A DNA stretch of 64,000 bases from Neotamlana sargassicola (GCF_020523965.1 NZ_JAJAPX010000001.1:1037889-1101888); one strand, 5' to 3'. Positions 50,323-57,982 are shown, counted from the stretch's first letter. Numbers and translations: made by a program. Notes: generated by a model not told the origin, from the letters alone.

Positions 50323-51186
50323 ATGCAATTAAGGAAATCAGAAAGAAAACAAGCCAAAATTAAAATGGCTTTACAGGGTTCATCAGGCTCTGGGAAAAGT
50401 TTAAGCTCTCTTTTGCTTGCCAAAGGACTAACTAATGACCAACTAGATAAAGTTGCTGTGGTGGATACGGAAAATGGTTCAGCAGACCTTTATGCTCATT
50501 TGGGTAACTATAATGTGTTGACATTAAAACCACCTTATACGCCAGAAAAGTTCATTGAGGCAATAGAAGTTTGTGAAAAGGCAGGAATGGAGTGTATTAT
50601 CTTAGATTCCATTTCACATGTGTGGGATGAGTTACTAGATTATCATTCAAAACTTCCAGGTAATTCATTTACCAACTGGAATAAGGTGACTCCTCGGCAA
50701 AAGGCATTTATTGATAAGATCTTACAAAGTAAAGCTCATGTTATAGCGACAATGAGAACTAAACAAGATTATGTTTTGCAACAGAAGGATGGGAAATACG
50801 TGCCTGAAAAAGTAGGGCTAAAGGCTGTGCAGAGAGATGATGTGTCTTATGAGTTTACAATTGTATTTGATATAGATATTAAACACTTTGCAATAGCAAG
50901 TAAAGACAGGACTAACTTGTTTTCAGGTAAACCAGAATTTATGATAAATACTTCTACAGGAAAACGCATCTTAGAATGGTGTTCTTCTCCAATAAAAGAG
51001 GAAGATGTAAAACGGAAAATAGAAGAGTGTTTGTCTGTTAGTCAATTAATGGAATTGTATAAGGAGTACCCTAGTTTTCAGTTGCCATTAAAGTCTCTGT
51101 ATCAAGCTAAAAAAGATCAATTAGAAAAATTAATTAACCCACAAAATTTTAGTCAAAATGGAAATAGTATCAGTAACCGAGCTTAG
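50323..51186 (+). CDS. Phage-type AAA/RecA-fold ATPase (AAA_24, Sak4-like)
   Basis: 287-aa cytoplasmic ATPase. Walker A is in MALQGSSGSGKSLSSLLLAK (near residue 20) and Walker B in CIILDSISHVWDE (near residue 100), followed by a conserved arginine-rich HVIATMRTKQDYVLQQ segment. This layout matches phage and plasmid single-RecA-domain ATPases annotated AAA_24 or Sak4-like, which promote single-strand annealing with an SSB partner. The start at ATG 50323 keeps the family-like MQLRKSERKQAKIK N-terminus; a frame from 50257 would add a hydrophobic tail not seen in the family. It overlaps the next gene by 29 bases. Confidence 0.82.
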   Translation: MQLRKSERKQAKIKMALQGSSGSGKSLSSLLLAKGLTNDQLDKVAVVDTENGSADLYAHLGNYNVLTLKPPYTPEKFIEAIEVCEKAGMECIILDSISHVWDELLDYHSKLPGNSFTNWNKVTPRQKAFIDKILQSKAHVIATMRTKQDYVLQQKDGKYVPEKVGLKAVQRDDVSYEFTIVFDIDIKHFAIASKDRTNLFSGKPEFMINTSTGKRILEWCSSPIKEEDVKRKIEECLSVSQLMELYKEYPSFQLPLKSLYQAKKDQLEKLINPQNFSQNGNSISNRA

Positions 51187-52192
51187 TAAATCAAACAATG
51201 GTAGTATTAATTCCTTTCTAGGTACAAGTCAAGATGTTATAAGTTTACCCGTACCTGGAAGAATAAAGGATTATAAGGTTAATGCATTTATAGAGGCTAA
51301 CACTAAAGAGGTTAGCCTTTCTAATTTAAAAAATGACTGTATTATACCTGTGTTCAGCAAGGATAACGAAAAGACTCTAGCACATCAAGAGTTTATAGAA
51401 ATAGCTCAAAATTGTGTTGGTAAAGTGTTTTCACATCATACCATAGAAGCACCTGAAATTAGAGTGAGTCATCAGATTAAGGGTAGAGTGCCTTCAGCAA
51501 TACACAAATCAGCCAAAGATTTGTTAGACCATGAAAGAACTCAGTATTTTGAGAGAATGGCATTTATTATTAGAGTGCCTTCAATAACAGAAACTATAAA
51601 TGGAAATAAAGTTGCTCTAACTATTGGAGGAGTAAGAGCCTATAATCAAGAGAATCTATACAATAGAAAAACGTATGAGAAATTTAAGTTTTTTATAGGG
51701 TTTCAAAACATGGTGTGTTGTAATTTATGTATATCCACTGATGGTTTTCAAGAAGAAATGCGAGTTGGAAACTATTCAGAGTTAAACACGAAAATTTTGG
51801 ATTTGATTCAGAATTACAACGCTGAAAATCATTTGTTAGAAATGCAGGAATTGTCAGAACAAAGTTTAACAGAAAAGCAGTTTGCTCAACTTATAGGTAG
51901 AGCAAGGTTATATAATTATTTACCAAAACAGGATAAATCTCTAATTCCAGAATTATTATTAAATGATGGTCAAATTTCTACTGTAGCTAAGGATTATTAT
52001 TTAGATGATAGCTTTTGTAGAAATGATGATGGAAATATAAATCTTTGGAATGTTTATAATCTCTTTACAGGAGCTAATAAGAGCTCTTATATTGATTCTT
52101 TTCTATCAAGAAATGTAAACGTCTTTGAATTTACAAATGGACTTAAAAATACCCTGAATGGTGATTCTAACTATTCTTGGTTTTTGAGTTGA
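51158..52192 (+). CDS. DUF3871-like protein (DUF932-type element protein)
   Basis: 344-aa protein. The central and C-terminal stretches KVALTIGGVRAYNQENLY, KFKFFIGFQNMVCCNLCIS and NLWNVYNLFTGANKSSYID resemble Bacteroidota DUF3871 proteins, which are related to phage/plasmid DUF932. Function is unknown. DUF932-like proteins accompany recombination or anti-restriction genes in mobile elements. It is translationally coupled to the ATPase through the 29-base overlap, suggesting joint action. Confidence 0.65.
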   Translation: MEIVSVTELSKSNNGSINSFLGTSQDVISLPVPGRIKDYKVNAFIEANTKEVSLSNLKNDCIIPVFSKDNEKTLAHQEFIEIAQNCVGKVFSHHTIEAPEIRVSHQIKGRVPSAIHKSAKDLLDHERTQYFERMAFIIRVPSITETINGNKVALTIGGVRAYNQENLYNRKTYEKFKFFIGFQNMVCCNLCISTDGFQEEMRVGNYSELNTKILDLIQNYNAENHLLEMQELSEQSLTEKQFAQLIGRARLYNYLPKQDKSLIPELLLNDGQISTVAKDYYLDDSFCRNDDGNINLWNVYNLFTGANKSSYIDSFLSRNVNVFEFTNGLKNTLNGDSNYSWFLS

Positions 52193-52201
52193 AATTTAGG
52201 T

Positions 52202-52231
52202 AAGATCTACATTATTTGGAATGTAGGTCTT
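52202..52231 (+). terminator. Hairpin after the DUF3871-like gene
   Basis: Arms AAGATCTACATT and AATGTAGGTCTT (with a G-T pair) around a 6-base loop, ten bases past the stop. No long T-run follows, so it is a weak terminator or mRNA end. Confidence 0.45.
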
Positions 52232-52292
52232 CCTATTAAATAATTCTATTTTGTAAAGTAAATAATCTATTTTTGTAACCGAAATTTGAGAT

Positions 52293-53534
52293 ATGAAAGA
52301 AAAAAAAATCAAAGTAATTGAGCTTTTTGCAGGAGTGGGTGGTTTTAGATTAGGTCTGGAAAAAATTAACGATGAAAATAATAAATTTGAGATAATTTGG
52401 AGTAACCAATGGGAGCCTTCCACAAAGACTCAGCATGCATCATTAGTTTATGAAAAAAGGTTTGGTAGTGAAAATCATTCTAATATTGATATTTCAAAAG
52501 TAAATGTGAATGATATACCAGATCATGATTTACTCGTAGGTGGTTTCCCGTGTCAAGATTATTCTGTAGCGACTACTTTGAAAAATAGTAAAGGACTAAA
52601 AGGTAAGAAAGGAGTTTTATGGTGGGAAATTTATCGTATACTTAACGAAAAAAAGAATAAGCCAAAGTATCTATTTCTTGAAAACGTAGATAGATTATTA
52701 AAATCTCCCTCAAGCCAAAGAGGAAGAGATTTTGCTATAATGTTAAAAAGTTTATCTACCCTTGGATATGTTGTGGAATGGAAAGTAATAAATGCAGCGG
52801 ATTATGGAATGCCACAAAGAAGAAGAAGAGTGTTTATTTTGGCTTATCATAAGACATCAGAATTAGCAAAAAAATTACTAAAATCGGATTTAGAAGATTG
52901 GGTGTTGAAAGATGGGGTTTTAGCTAAAAGTTTTCCTGTTTCATATGAAAAAAACAAAATAGAGTTTTCTCTATTAGATTCTGTTGAAAATATTTCTATA
53001 AACTTTAATAAAAAAGGAAAAACATCTCCTTTTGAAATAAACGGTGTTTACAATGGAGACTCAATACTATCAATGAAAACAAAGGCTGTTTATGGAGGGG
53101 CGTTCACAACATTAAAAGATGTTTTGATTGAGGAGACTGATGTGCCAAAGGAGTTTTATATTTCGGAAGAAGACTTGCCTAAATGGAGTTACTTAAAAGG
53201 TGCGAAAAAGGAAATTAGAGAAACTAAGGATGGATTTAAATATAATTATAGCGAAGGAGCAATGATTTTTCCTGATAACCTCAATAATTCATCACGCACT
53301 ATTATTACAGGTGAAGGAGGTAAGTCTCCATCAAGGTTTAAACATGTAATTAAAACTAACAAAGGCTACAGGAGGCTTACACCTATAGAATTAGAGAGGC
53401 TAAATATGTTCCCAGATAATCATACCCTGTTGGAGAAAATATCTGATACTAAGAGAGCGTTTTTTATGGGCAATGCATTGGTTGTGGGGGTTATACATAG
53501 AATAGGAGAGGTTTTGTATGATGAAGTCAAATAG
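52293..53534 (+). CDS. C5-cytosine DNA methyltransferase of a restriction-modification system
   Basis: 413-aa enzyme that methylates cytosine C5 in a specific site. The motifs appear in canonical order: I VIELFAGVGGFRLGLEKI (near residue 10), IV catalytic Cys in GGFPCQDYS, VI in YLFLENVDRLLKS, VIII in MPQRRRRVFILAY, IX in RRLTPIELERLNMFP, and X in FFMGNALVVGVIHRIG. The target-recognition region is about residues 215-345. The specificity cannot be read. Its 3' end overlaps a convergent nuclease candidate by eight bases, the usual tail-to-tail arrangement of a Type II pair. Confidence 0.93.
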   Translation: MKEKKIKVIELFAGVGGFRLGLEKINDENNKFEIIWSNQWEPSTKTQHASLVYEKRFGSENHSNIDISKVNVNDIPDHDLLVGGFPCQDYSVATTLKNSKGLKGKKGVLWWEIYRILNEKKNKPKYLFLENVDRLLKSPSSQRGRDFAIMLKSLSTLGYVVEWKVINAADYGMPQRRRRVFILAYHKTSELAKKLLKSDLEDWVLKDGVLAKSFPVSYEKNKIEFSLLDSVENISINFNKKGKTSPFEINGVYNGDSILSMKTKAVYGGAFTTLKDVLIEETDVPKEFYISEEDLPKWSYLKGAKKEIRETKDGFKYNYSEGAMIFPDNLNNSSRTIITGEGGKSPSRFKHVIKTNKGYRRLTPIELERLNMFPDNHTLLEKISDTKRAFFMGNALVVGVIHRIGEVLYDEVK

Positions 53535-54132
53535 GATATATTCTTTTAGCAATATTATTTTTTATCAAATAATCTAATTTAAAAACTAAGTTGATTGGTT
53601 TTTCAGCTAAAGATGAGGTATAATAAATATATCCTTCATTATTAGGGTTCAGTTCTCTTATAGTTGTTTTGCCTGATTTAGGGTTATTACGAATGTTAGT
53701 TACATAATTAGCTATATTATTTTGAGTTAAGCCTATTATTTCAAGATGCTCAATTAATTTTTTTCTATCAACACTTGTGATTTTACATCCCGTAAACCCT
53801 TTGGACAAATCTTTCTCATTTCTAGCTTTTATGCCTGTAATTAAAAAGTAATGGGTGGTAACTTTTGATTTATCAAATAACCATCCTTTTTTTTCTATTC
53901 CTCCTTTTAGATATGACAATTCAAATGCAAATGTAGGTAGATTAGAATTTATATAATTTAGTTGTGCTTTTTCATCTATTAGGTAATTATCTTTATAAAT
54001 TAGGTCAATGCCTTGATGTTGAGATTTTAAATCACTTACTCTTGAAAGGTTTAGGTTAATTTTTTTATAAATTCCATCAAGATATTTTGCTAATAACTGT
54101 TCTTTAAGTAAATCACTATGGAAATTGCTCAT
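53527..54132 (-). CDS. Putative Type II restriction endonuclease (PD-(D/E)XK-like), candidate partner of the methylase
   Basis: 201-aa protein. A PD-(D/E)XK-like active site is visible as HQGIDLIYKDNYLIDEKAQL (Asp, then ExK about 11 residues later), preceded by an alpha-helical N-terminus. No family name comes to mind. It overlaps the methylase tail-to-tail by eight bases and lies 13 bases downstream of another nuclease candidate on the same strand. Restriction is inferred from active site and context. If the methylase partner is absent or mismatched the cell would need it silenced. Confidence 0.6.
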   Translation of the reverse strand: MSNFHSDLLKEQLLAKYLDGIYKKINLNLSRVSDLKSQHQGIDLIYKDNYLIDEKAQLNYINSNLPTFAFELSYLKGGIEKKGWLFDKSKVTTHYFLITGIKARNEKDLSKGFTGCKITSVDRKKLIEHLEIIGLTQNNIANYVTNIRNNPKSGKTTIRELNPNNEGYIYYTSSLAEKPINLVFKLDYLIKNNIAKRIYPI

Positions 54133-54145
54133 TAAAATTATTGTA

Positions 54146-54772
54146 TTAATACATTACAACTTGTCCTATTTTCTTTCTCAGGGCTATTTGGTTGTGCTCT
54201 ATTTTAAAGGTCTCAGGAGGCGTTAAACCAATAATCAACACAGGAACAGTTAAGAAGTTTTGTAACGGGGGTAAATAGTCTAAAAACTTTTCAAAGGTGC
54301 CAATTGCGCCATCAAACCCTCCTCTGACTTTCATCTCTTGGGTGGCGGTTATTACAATCCCTATCTTGGTTTGTATAGCTTTATTAACATGGTTTAATTC
54401 ACTTGCCAAAACAGGTTTTAGAAGATTCCATGCGATAACAGATGAATGATTAAAAGCAACCTCTATAGATAAATCTTGCTTGGCAAAATCTAACCTCCAA
54501 GTATCACCTCTGTATTCGTTATCTTGAAATATATATGATTCATTAAACCAACCATGAGCTCTAAAACTTTCCTTCAAAAGCTCATTTATTGCTCTAGATA
54601 TACTTTTGGGTGTTTTATCTAAACTACGGGCCCCATAACTTTGATGTCTGTTTATAATGTCATCATCTGAGATGGCGTCTATAATTGTTTTTAACTCTTC
54701 AAATTGATTTATGAATTCTGGTTCGTTTAATATAATTTCAGCATGTCTAAAAGAATGTGTAATAAAATTCAT
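54146..54772 (-). CDS. BglII/BstYI-family-like restriction endonuclease
   Basis: 208-aa protein. The stretch RLDFAKQDLSIEVAFNH (Asp, then ExxF pattern) followed by LLKPVLASELNHVNKAIQTK and VGIVITA-like KIGIVITATQEM resembles the catalytic region of BglII/BstYI-type enzymes (Asp...Glu-X-Ala/Gln). That family cuts GATC-containing sites in known members. The specificity here is unknown. It starts at ATG 54772 and is cotranscribed with the downstream nuclease candidate. Two nucleases beside one C5 methylase is unusual; one might be a control or subunit protein. Confidence 0.55.
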   Translation of the reverse strand: MNFITHSFRHAEIILNEPEFINQFEELKTIIDAISDDDIINRHQSYGARSLDKTPKSISRAINELLKESFRAHGWFNESYIFQDNEYRGDTWRLDFAKQDLSIEVAFNHSSVIAWNLLKPVLASELNHVNKAIQTKIGIVITATQEMKVRGGFDGAIGTFEKFLDYLPPLQNFLTVPVLIIGLTPPETFKIEHNQIALRKKIGQVVMY

Positions 54773-55061
54773 CTACATGTAGTATTTTGACTATTAAGAA
54801 ATAAATGTAAATAAATTAATTGTGAAAATCTTTTTAACTAATTTTTTTTTCAATTTTTTTCGGGATTAGCTAAATGAGAGTGTAAACCTCCTTACTCGGA
54901 GACCCCCACCCATTTTTGGGAAGAGAAACTCCCCCTCCACAATGTATATAATTTAAAATTTACGCACAGGAATATAATAGTCAAGGTGATAGCTGATTTT
55001 TATTTCTTTCCAGGTACGTGATAAATTGTTCAGTGGTGTATTTCAACTCAAAAATAAATAA
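54773..55061. promoter_or_regulatory. Divergent intergenic region with C-rich structured block and TTTCCAGGTA copy
   Basis: Non-coding and bidirectional: minus-strand nuclease genes leave to the left and the 130-aa gene starts at the right. Between about 54888 and 54939 an otherwise AT-rich stretch is interrupted by a C-rich block with short hairpins (CTCC...GGAG, and CCCAttttTGGG at 54910-54920). TTTCCAGGTA occurs at 55008-55017. No standard promoter box was identified. The block could be regulatory or part of a replication origin. Confidence 0.45.
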
Positions 55062-55454
55062 ATGGTTAGAATTATTAATTACAAAGAAAGACAGAAAGAG
55101 GATGGTACATCATTCTTTGTTCTGGAGCTGCAAGGAGGCATAGAAATGGTTATAAGCAAGACCACAGGAAAATTCTATGCAACTGCAAAGAGAGCTTTTA
55201 TTCCTTCAACATTTGATGAACAGACATGTTCAGCCTTAATAGGAACAGAAATGCCTGGTAAAATTATTAAAGAGGACTGTGAGCCTTTTAATTATGTTAT
55301 TAAGGAAACAGGCGAAGAAATAGTTTTATCGCATACTTGGGTTTATGTAACCGAAGAGATTCCAGAGGTTAAAGAAAGACCTGGAGAAGAATTAAATGTT
55401 ATAGCTAATTCGGATGTCTTCTCTAAGAATGGTATTCTAGAGCCTGCTATGTAA
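55062..55454 (+). CDS. Conserved hypothetical protein of Bacteroidota mobile elements
   Basis: 130-aa protein with the pattern YKERQKEDGTSFFVLELQGG, then SKTTGKFYATAKRAFIPSTF and DEQTCSALIGTEMPGKI. I recall similar unnamed proteins beside ssDNA-binding genes in Bacteroides elements but cannot give a family name. The fold may be an OB-like beta barrel, given alternating strands, but this is not shown. It is a single-gene unit with its own terminator. Function unknown. Confidence 0.6.
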   Translation: MVRIINYKERQKEDGTSFFVLELQGGIEMVISKTTGKFYATAKRAFIPSTFDEQTCSALIGTEMPGKIIKEDCEPFNYVIKETGEEIVLSHTWVYVTEEIPEVKERPGEELNVIANSDVFSKNGILEPAM

Positions 55455-55469
55455 ACTATATAATTAAGG

Positions 55470-55508
55470 AGTCTAATCTATCAATGTCTATAGGTTAGGC
55501 TTTTTATT
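55470..55508 (+). terminator. Terminator after the 130-aa gene
   Basis: A 12-bp stem AGTCTAATCTAT/ATAGGTTAGGCT (two G-T pairs), an 8-base loop and T-rich tail. Confidence 0.7.
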
Positions 55509-55767
55509 ATTTCCAGGTAAGTGAATAATATTACTGGTACCTGGATGAATTAAATAGATTATTAACGGGAAACCAGTTTGAATTGTGCTAAAGAAAGAAA
55601 AGTACCAAAAGAAAGAAACTTTACATTATCCCTCTCTCTATTATAATAAGTTTGTTAAAGATTTCTAAGACAGCGTCTGAAAGAAACTTTCTTTGACAAA
55701 GTTATAAAAAATTTTTTAGAAATTCAATAGTTGGACTAAAAATTTTCCTAGGAAAATAAAAAAATGT
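55509..55767. repeat. Repeat-rich intergenic region before the radC-like gene
   Basis: Non-coding. CCAGGTA at 55513-55519 is mirrored by TACCTGG at 55538-55544, enclosing a TTACTGG half-copy. The 12-mer GAAAGAAACTTT is repeated at 55611-55622 and 55679-55690, and TTTGTTAAAG (55651-55660) resembles TTTGACAAAG (55693-55702). Such clustered direct and inverted repeats in a 260-base AT-rich gap could be an origin, iterons or operator sites. No gene or promoter was identified with confidence. Confidence 0.5.
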
Positions 55768-56202
55768 ATGAATATTTCAGAAATACATGTTTCTTACTCA
55801 AATTCTAAAAGTGAGAAGCTTAAAATTAAGAATAGTCAAGACTCATTTAACGTGCTTAGAGCGTGTTGGAGTGATGATACTATAGAATTACAAGAAGAGT
55901 TCAAAATATTGATGCTAAACCGGTCTAATCAAATATTAGGGGTCTATCCATTATCAAAAGGAGGCGTGTCTTCAACTGTAGTTGATGCAAAATTGGTTTT
56001 TAGTGTAGCACTCAGGTGTAATGCTTCAAGTATTATTATAGCACATAATCACCCTAGTGGGAATTTAAAGCTTAGTGAAGCAGATAAAGTTTTAACACAA
56101 AAGTTAAAAACAGCAGGGAAGTATTTAGATATAGACTTGTTAGACCATATTGTTTTGGTAAAAAACGACTATGTGAGTTTTGCTGATGATGGATGCTTAT
56201 AA
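55768..56202 (+). CDS. RadC-like JAB/MPN domain protein
   Basis: 144-aa protein. The JAMM zinc motif is intact in IIAHNHPSGNLKLSEAD (HxH...D). Only the C-terminal JAB domain is present, without the HhH region of chromosomal RadC, which is common in genomic islands. The role in DNA repair claimed historically for RadC is unsupported; in mobile elements it may be a peptidase or nuclease. A terminator follows. Confidence 0.9.
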   Translation: MNISEIHVSYSNSKSEKLKIKNSQDSFNVLRACWSDDTIELQEEFKILMLNRSNQILGVYPLSKGGVSSTVVDAKLVFSVALRCNASSIIIAHNHPSGNLKLSEADKVLTQKLKTAGKYLDIDLLDHIVLVKNDYVSFADDGCL

Positions 56203-56258
56203 AAATCCTATTTTTTCCAATCTATTATATAAGAGTATGGAAAAATTAGGATTTTTTT
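56201..56258 (+). terminator. Long-stem terminator after the radC-like gene
   Basis: A long imperfect stem of AAAAATCCTA plus TTTTTTCCA with its complement (TGGAAAAATTAGGATTTTT) and an 18-base loop, beginning at the radC stop and ending in Ts. Confidence 0.75.
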
Positions 56259-56362
56259 TAGTTGTGTTTACTTGTATTAATGTGTAGTCCATTAAAATTT
56301 AGTGATTAACTTTTAAATGAAAAGCTACAGATTAGTATTAATAGCCTAATTTTTTAATTAAC

Positions 56363-56671
56363 GTGGAATTTAAAAATATATTAATTGAATTTAAAGCTTT
56401 ATCGAATAATGGTTTATATACAAGAGGTAAAATTGATTGGTGGTTGTTAAAAGAGGAAAAAAGGTATCAGAATTATTTAAAAATGATAAATATTCTTACT
56501 TCAGAATTTCCAGGTATGCCTATAACAGAACATATTTCATTAAAAAATGAAGTAAAGTTTATCCATTTATATGATAAGCTCAGTGAAGTTGCAGAAATGT
56601 ATAGATTTAATAATAATCCCAAACTTTTAATAAACCTTGATAAAATAATTAGTTCAATAAATTTTAACTAA
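56363..56671 (+). CDS. Hypothetical protein, 102 aa
   Basis: Small, helical, slightly basic protein. It contains IDWWLLKEEKRYQNYLKMIN and no motif I recognise. The start is GTG 56363; no in-frame ATG lies nearer before the conserved-looking part. Its stop overlaps the next start (TAATG), so it is translationally coupled to the DUF3127 gene and likely works with it. Function unknown. Confidence 0.6.
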   Translation: MEFKNILIEFKALSNNGLYTRGKIDWWLLKEEKRYQNYLKMINILTSEFPGMPITEHISLKNEVKFIHLYDKLSEVAEMYRFNNNPKLLINLDKIISSINFN

Positions 56672-57021
56672 TGGAAATAATTGGAAAAATTAAAGTTTTA
56701 AAACAATTACAAATTATAGGTAATAATGGGTTTAAGAAACGAGAAGTTGTTATTACTACAGAGGAAAAGTATCCTCAGCAAATTTTAATAGAGTTTACAC
56801 AAGATAAATGTGAATTATTAAAAGCTTACGCAGTAGGTCAAGCTGTAAAAATTAAAATCAATTTAAGAGGTCGAGAGTGGATTAATTCTCAAGGTAAGGC
56901 AATTTACTTTAATTCATTTCAGGGTTGGAGTATAGAGCTTCAAAATGCCTTAGAGGATGAGTCTAGTTACTTTGAACCTGTCAGTTTTATCGAGGATGAT
57001 GACACTGATTTACCATTTTAA
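56671..57021 (+). CDS. DUF3127 family SSB-like protein
   Basis: 116-aa protein with an OB-like pattern (GKIKVLKQLQ, KREVVITTEEKYPQQILIEF, KIKINLRGREW) that matches Bacteroidota DUF3127. Its acidic tail ends DDDTDLPF, strikingly like the C-terminal tip of bacterial SSB proteins that recruits partner enzymes. It probably binds single-stranded DNA for replication or recombination of the element, and would suit the Sak4-like ATPase as partner. The call rests on pattern and tail, not a search. Confidence 0.72.
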   Translation: MEIIGKIKVLKQLQIIGNNGFKKREVVITTEEKYPQQILIEFTQDKCELLKAYAVGQAVKIKINLRGREWINSQGKAIYFNSFQGWSIELQNALEDESSYFEPVSFIEDDDTDLPF

Positions 57022-57044
57022 CCAAATCAAACAAAAATATAATT

Positions 57045-57884
57045 ATGAAGAAAATTTATTTAGTATTAATAGCTATTTTATCATTAGTATCATGCTCTAC
57101 TGAAGATAATACTATAGAAAACGAAACACATGCCAAATTAATAGGTAAGTGGTATTTTGATGATCCAAATATTTATCCAGAAGGGAATAACTCATTTACA
57201 TTTAGTACAAATGGAGTTGTAACCTATACGAATTGGAATCCTTATGTAGATGCTTTTGAAGACGAGGATGGAACTTACAGTTTTGATGGAGATATTATGA
57301 CAATGACATTTCCAGATGGAGTGAGTTTAACTTTTGTTCAGAAAGTAGTATTCATAAATAATAATATTGTTGAATTTCAAGAAACAGGAGTTTCAGGAGA
57401 GTTAGCTTATGAAGGAGACTATTTTAGAGATGGAGAGATTGAAGAAGTGGAAGAAGATTCTAGTTTAAAATTATTATTTGACACAGGAAATGTGCTAACT
57501 TCAGGATATGGATCACCATGTTACGAACTTTCATCAGAAAGCGACAATATAAATACAAAACTTACCTTTTTATTGGATGGCGAAGAAGTGAATACATATA
57601 ATTATTCTTCTACTCCAGATTACCAGGTGCATGAATCAGCTATGTTGGATGGTGATGAGATTAAGATTAAGTTTGAACTTGTAGATTTTAATCCTGAAGT
57701 TTTAGATAAAGGCATCATTATTTATGATATTATGGTGACTATAGAAAATAGCCAAGGGGAAGTGATTAGAATTGAAAATTTAGGTGAATTGTATTATTGT
57801 AACGATTCAAGATATGAGGTCACTTTTATTTATAATGTAAAAAATGATACTTTTACAATAGAAGATAAAACACACCAATTCTGA
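57045..57884 (+). CDS. Lipocalin-like outer-membrane or periplasmic lipoprotein (element cargo)
   Basis: 279-aa protein with a lipoprotein signal (LSLVSC at residues 13-18). Residues about 30-100 form a lipocalin-like fold pattern (HAKLIGKWYFDD, FTFSTNGVVTYTNW, DGTYSFDGDIMTMTF). The C-terminal half (about 140-279) is beta-rich and acidic without recognised motif. It is last in the element, separate from the DNA-processing genes, so it is probably cargo altering the cell surface. The role is unknown. Confidence 0.72.
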   Translation: MKKIYLVLIAILSLVSCSTEDNTIENETHAKLIGKWYFDDPNIYPEGNNSFTFSTNGVVTYTNWNPYVDAFEDEDGTYSFDGDIMTMTFPDGVSLTFVQKVVFINNNIVEFQETGVSGELAYEGDYFRDGEIEEVEEDSSLKLLFDTGNVLTSGYGSPCYELSSESDNINTKLTFLLDGEEVNTYNYSSTPDYQVHESAMLDGDEIKIKFELVDFNPEVLDKGIIIYDIMVTIENSQGEVIRIENLGELYYCNDSRYEVTFIYNVKNDTFTIEDKTHQF

Positions 57885-57982
57885 TTAAGTAGAAACTCTT
57901 GAATTTATAAGTATTTATCATTTTCCAGGTCTTTTATTTAGACAAGAGGATTTGATAAAATAACGTTATAAATATTTAATTA

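Larger units (their letters stand above)
46735..57930. repeat. Dispersed TCCAGGT motif, 14 copies within the element
   Basis: TCCAGGT (or its complement ACCTGGA) is present with the CCAGGT/ACCTGG core starting at 46735, 46845, 48245, 48666, 48912, 49893, 50656, 51253, 55010, 55379, 55513, 55539, 56510 and 57925. Several copies are TTTCCAGGTA. A near match (ACCAGGT) is at 57623. In genes it reads as Pro-Gly, Asp-Leu-Asp, Tyr-Leu, Leu-Gln or Ser-Arg, so it is not a protein motif; four copies are intergenic. By eye I find only one TCCAGGT (42144 region) in the ~52 kb of flanking DNA. None lies in 51260-55008. Confidence 0.7.

Noticed and set aside
52196..52423. 75-codon minus-strand frame at the methylase start
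   Set aside because: Antisense to methylase motif I and the upstream hairpin; no support.
54888..54939. G-quadruplex on the minus strand of the C-rich block
   Set aside because: G-runs are uneven and separated by long loops; a canonical quadruplex pattern is not met.
55010..57930. TTTCCAGGTA copies as the methylase's own recognition sites (CCWGG-like)
   Set aside because: Possible, but the repeated 7-mer is longer than CCWGG and other CCWGG sites are common in the flanks; nothing ties it to the enzyme's specificity.
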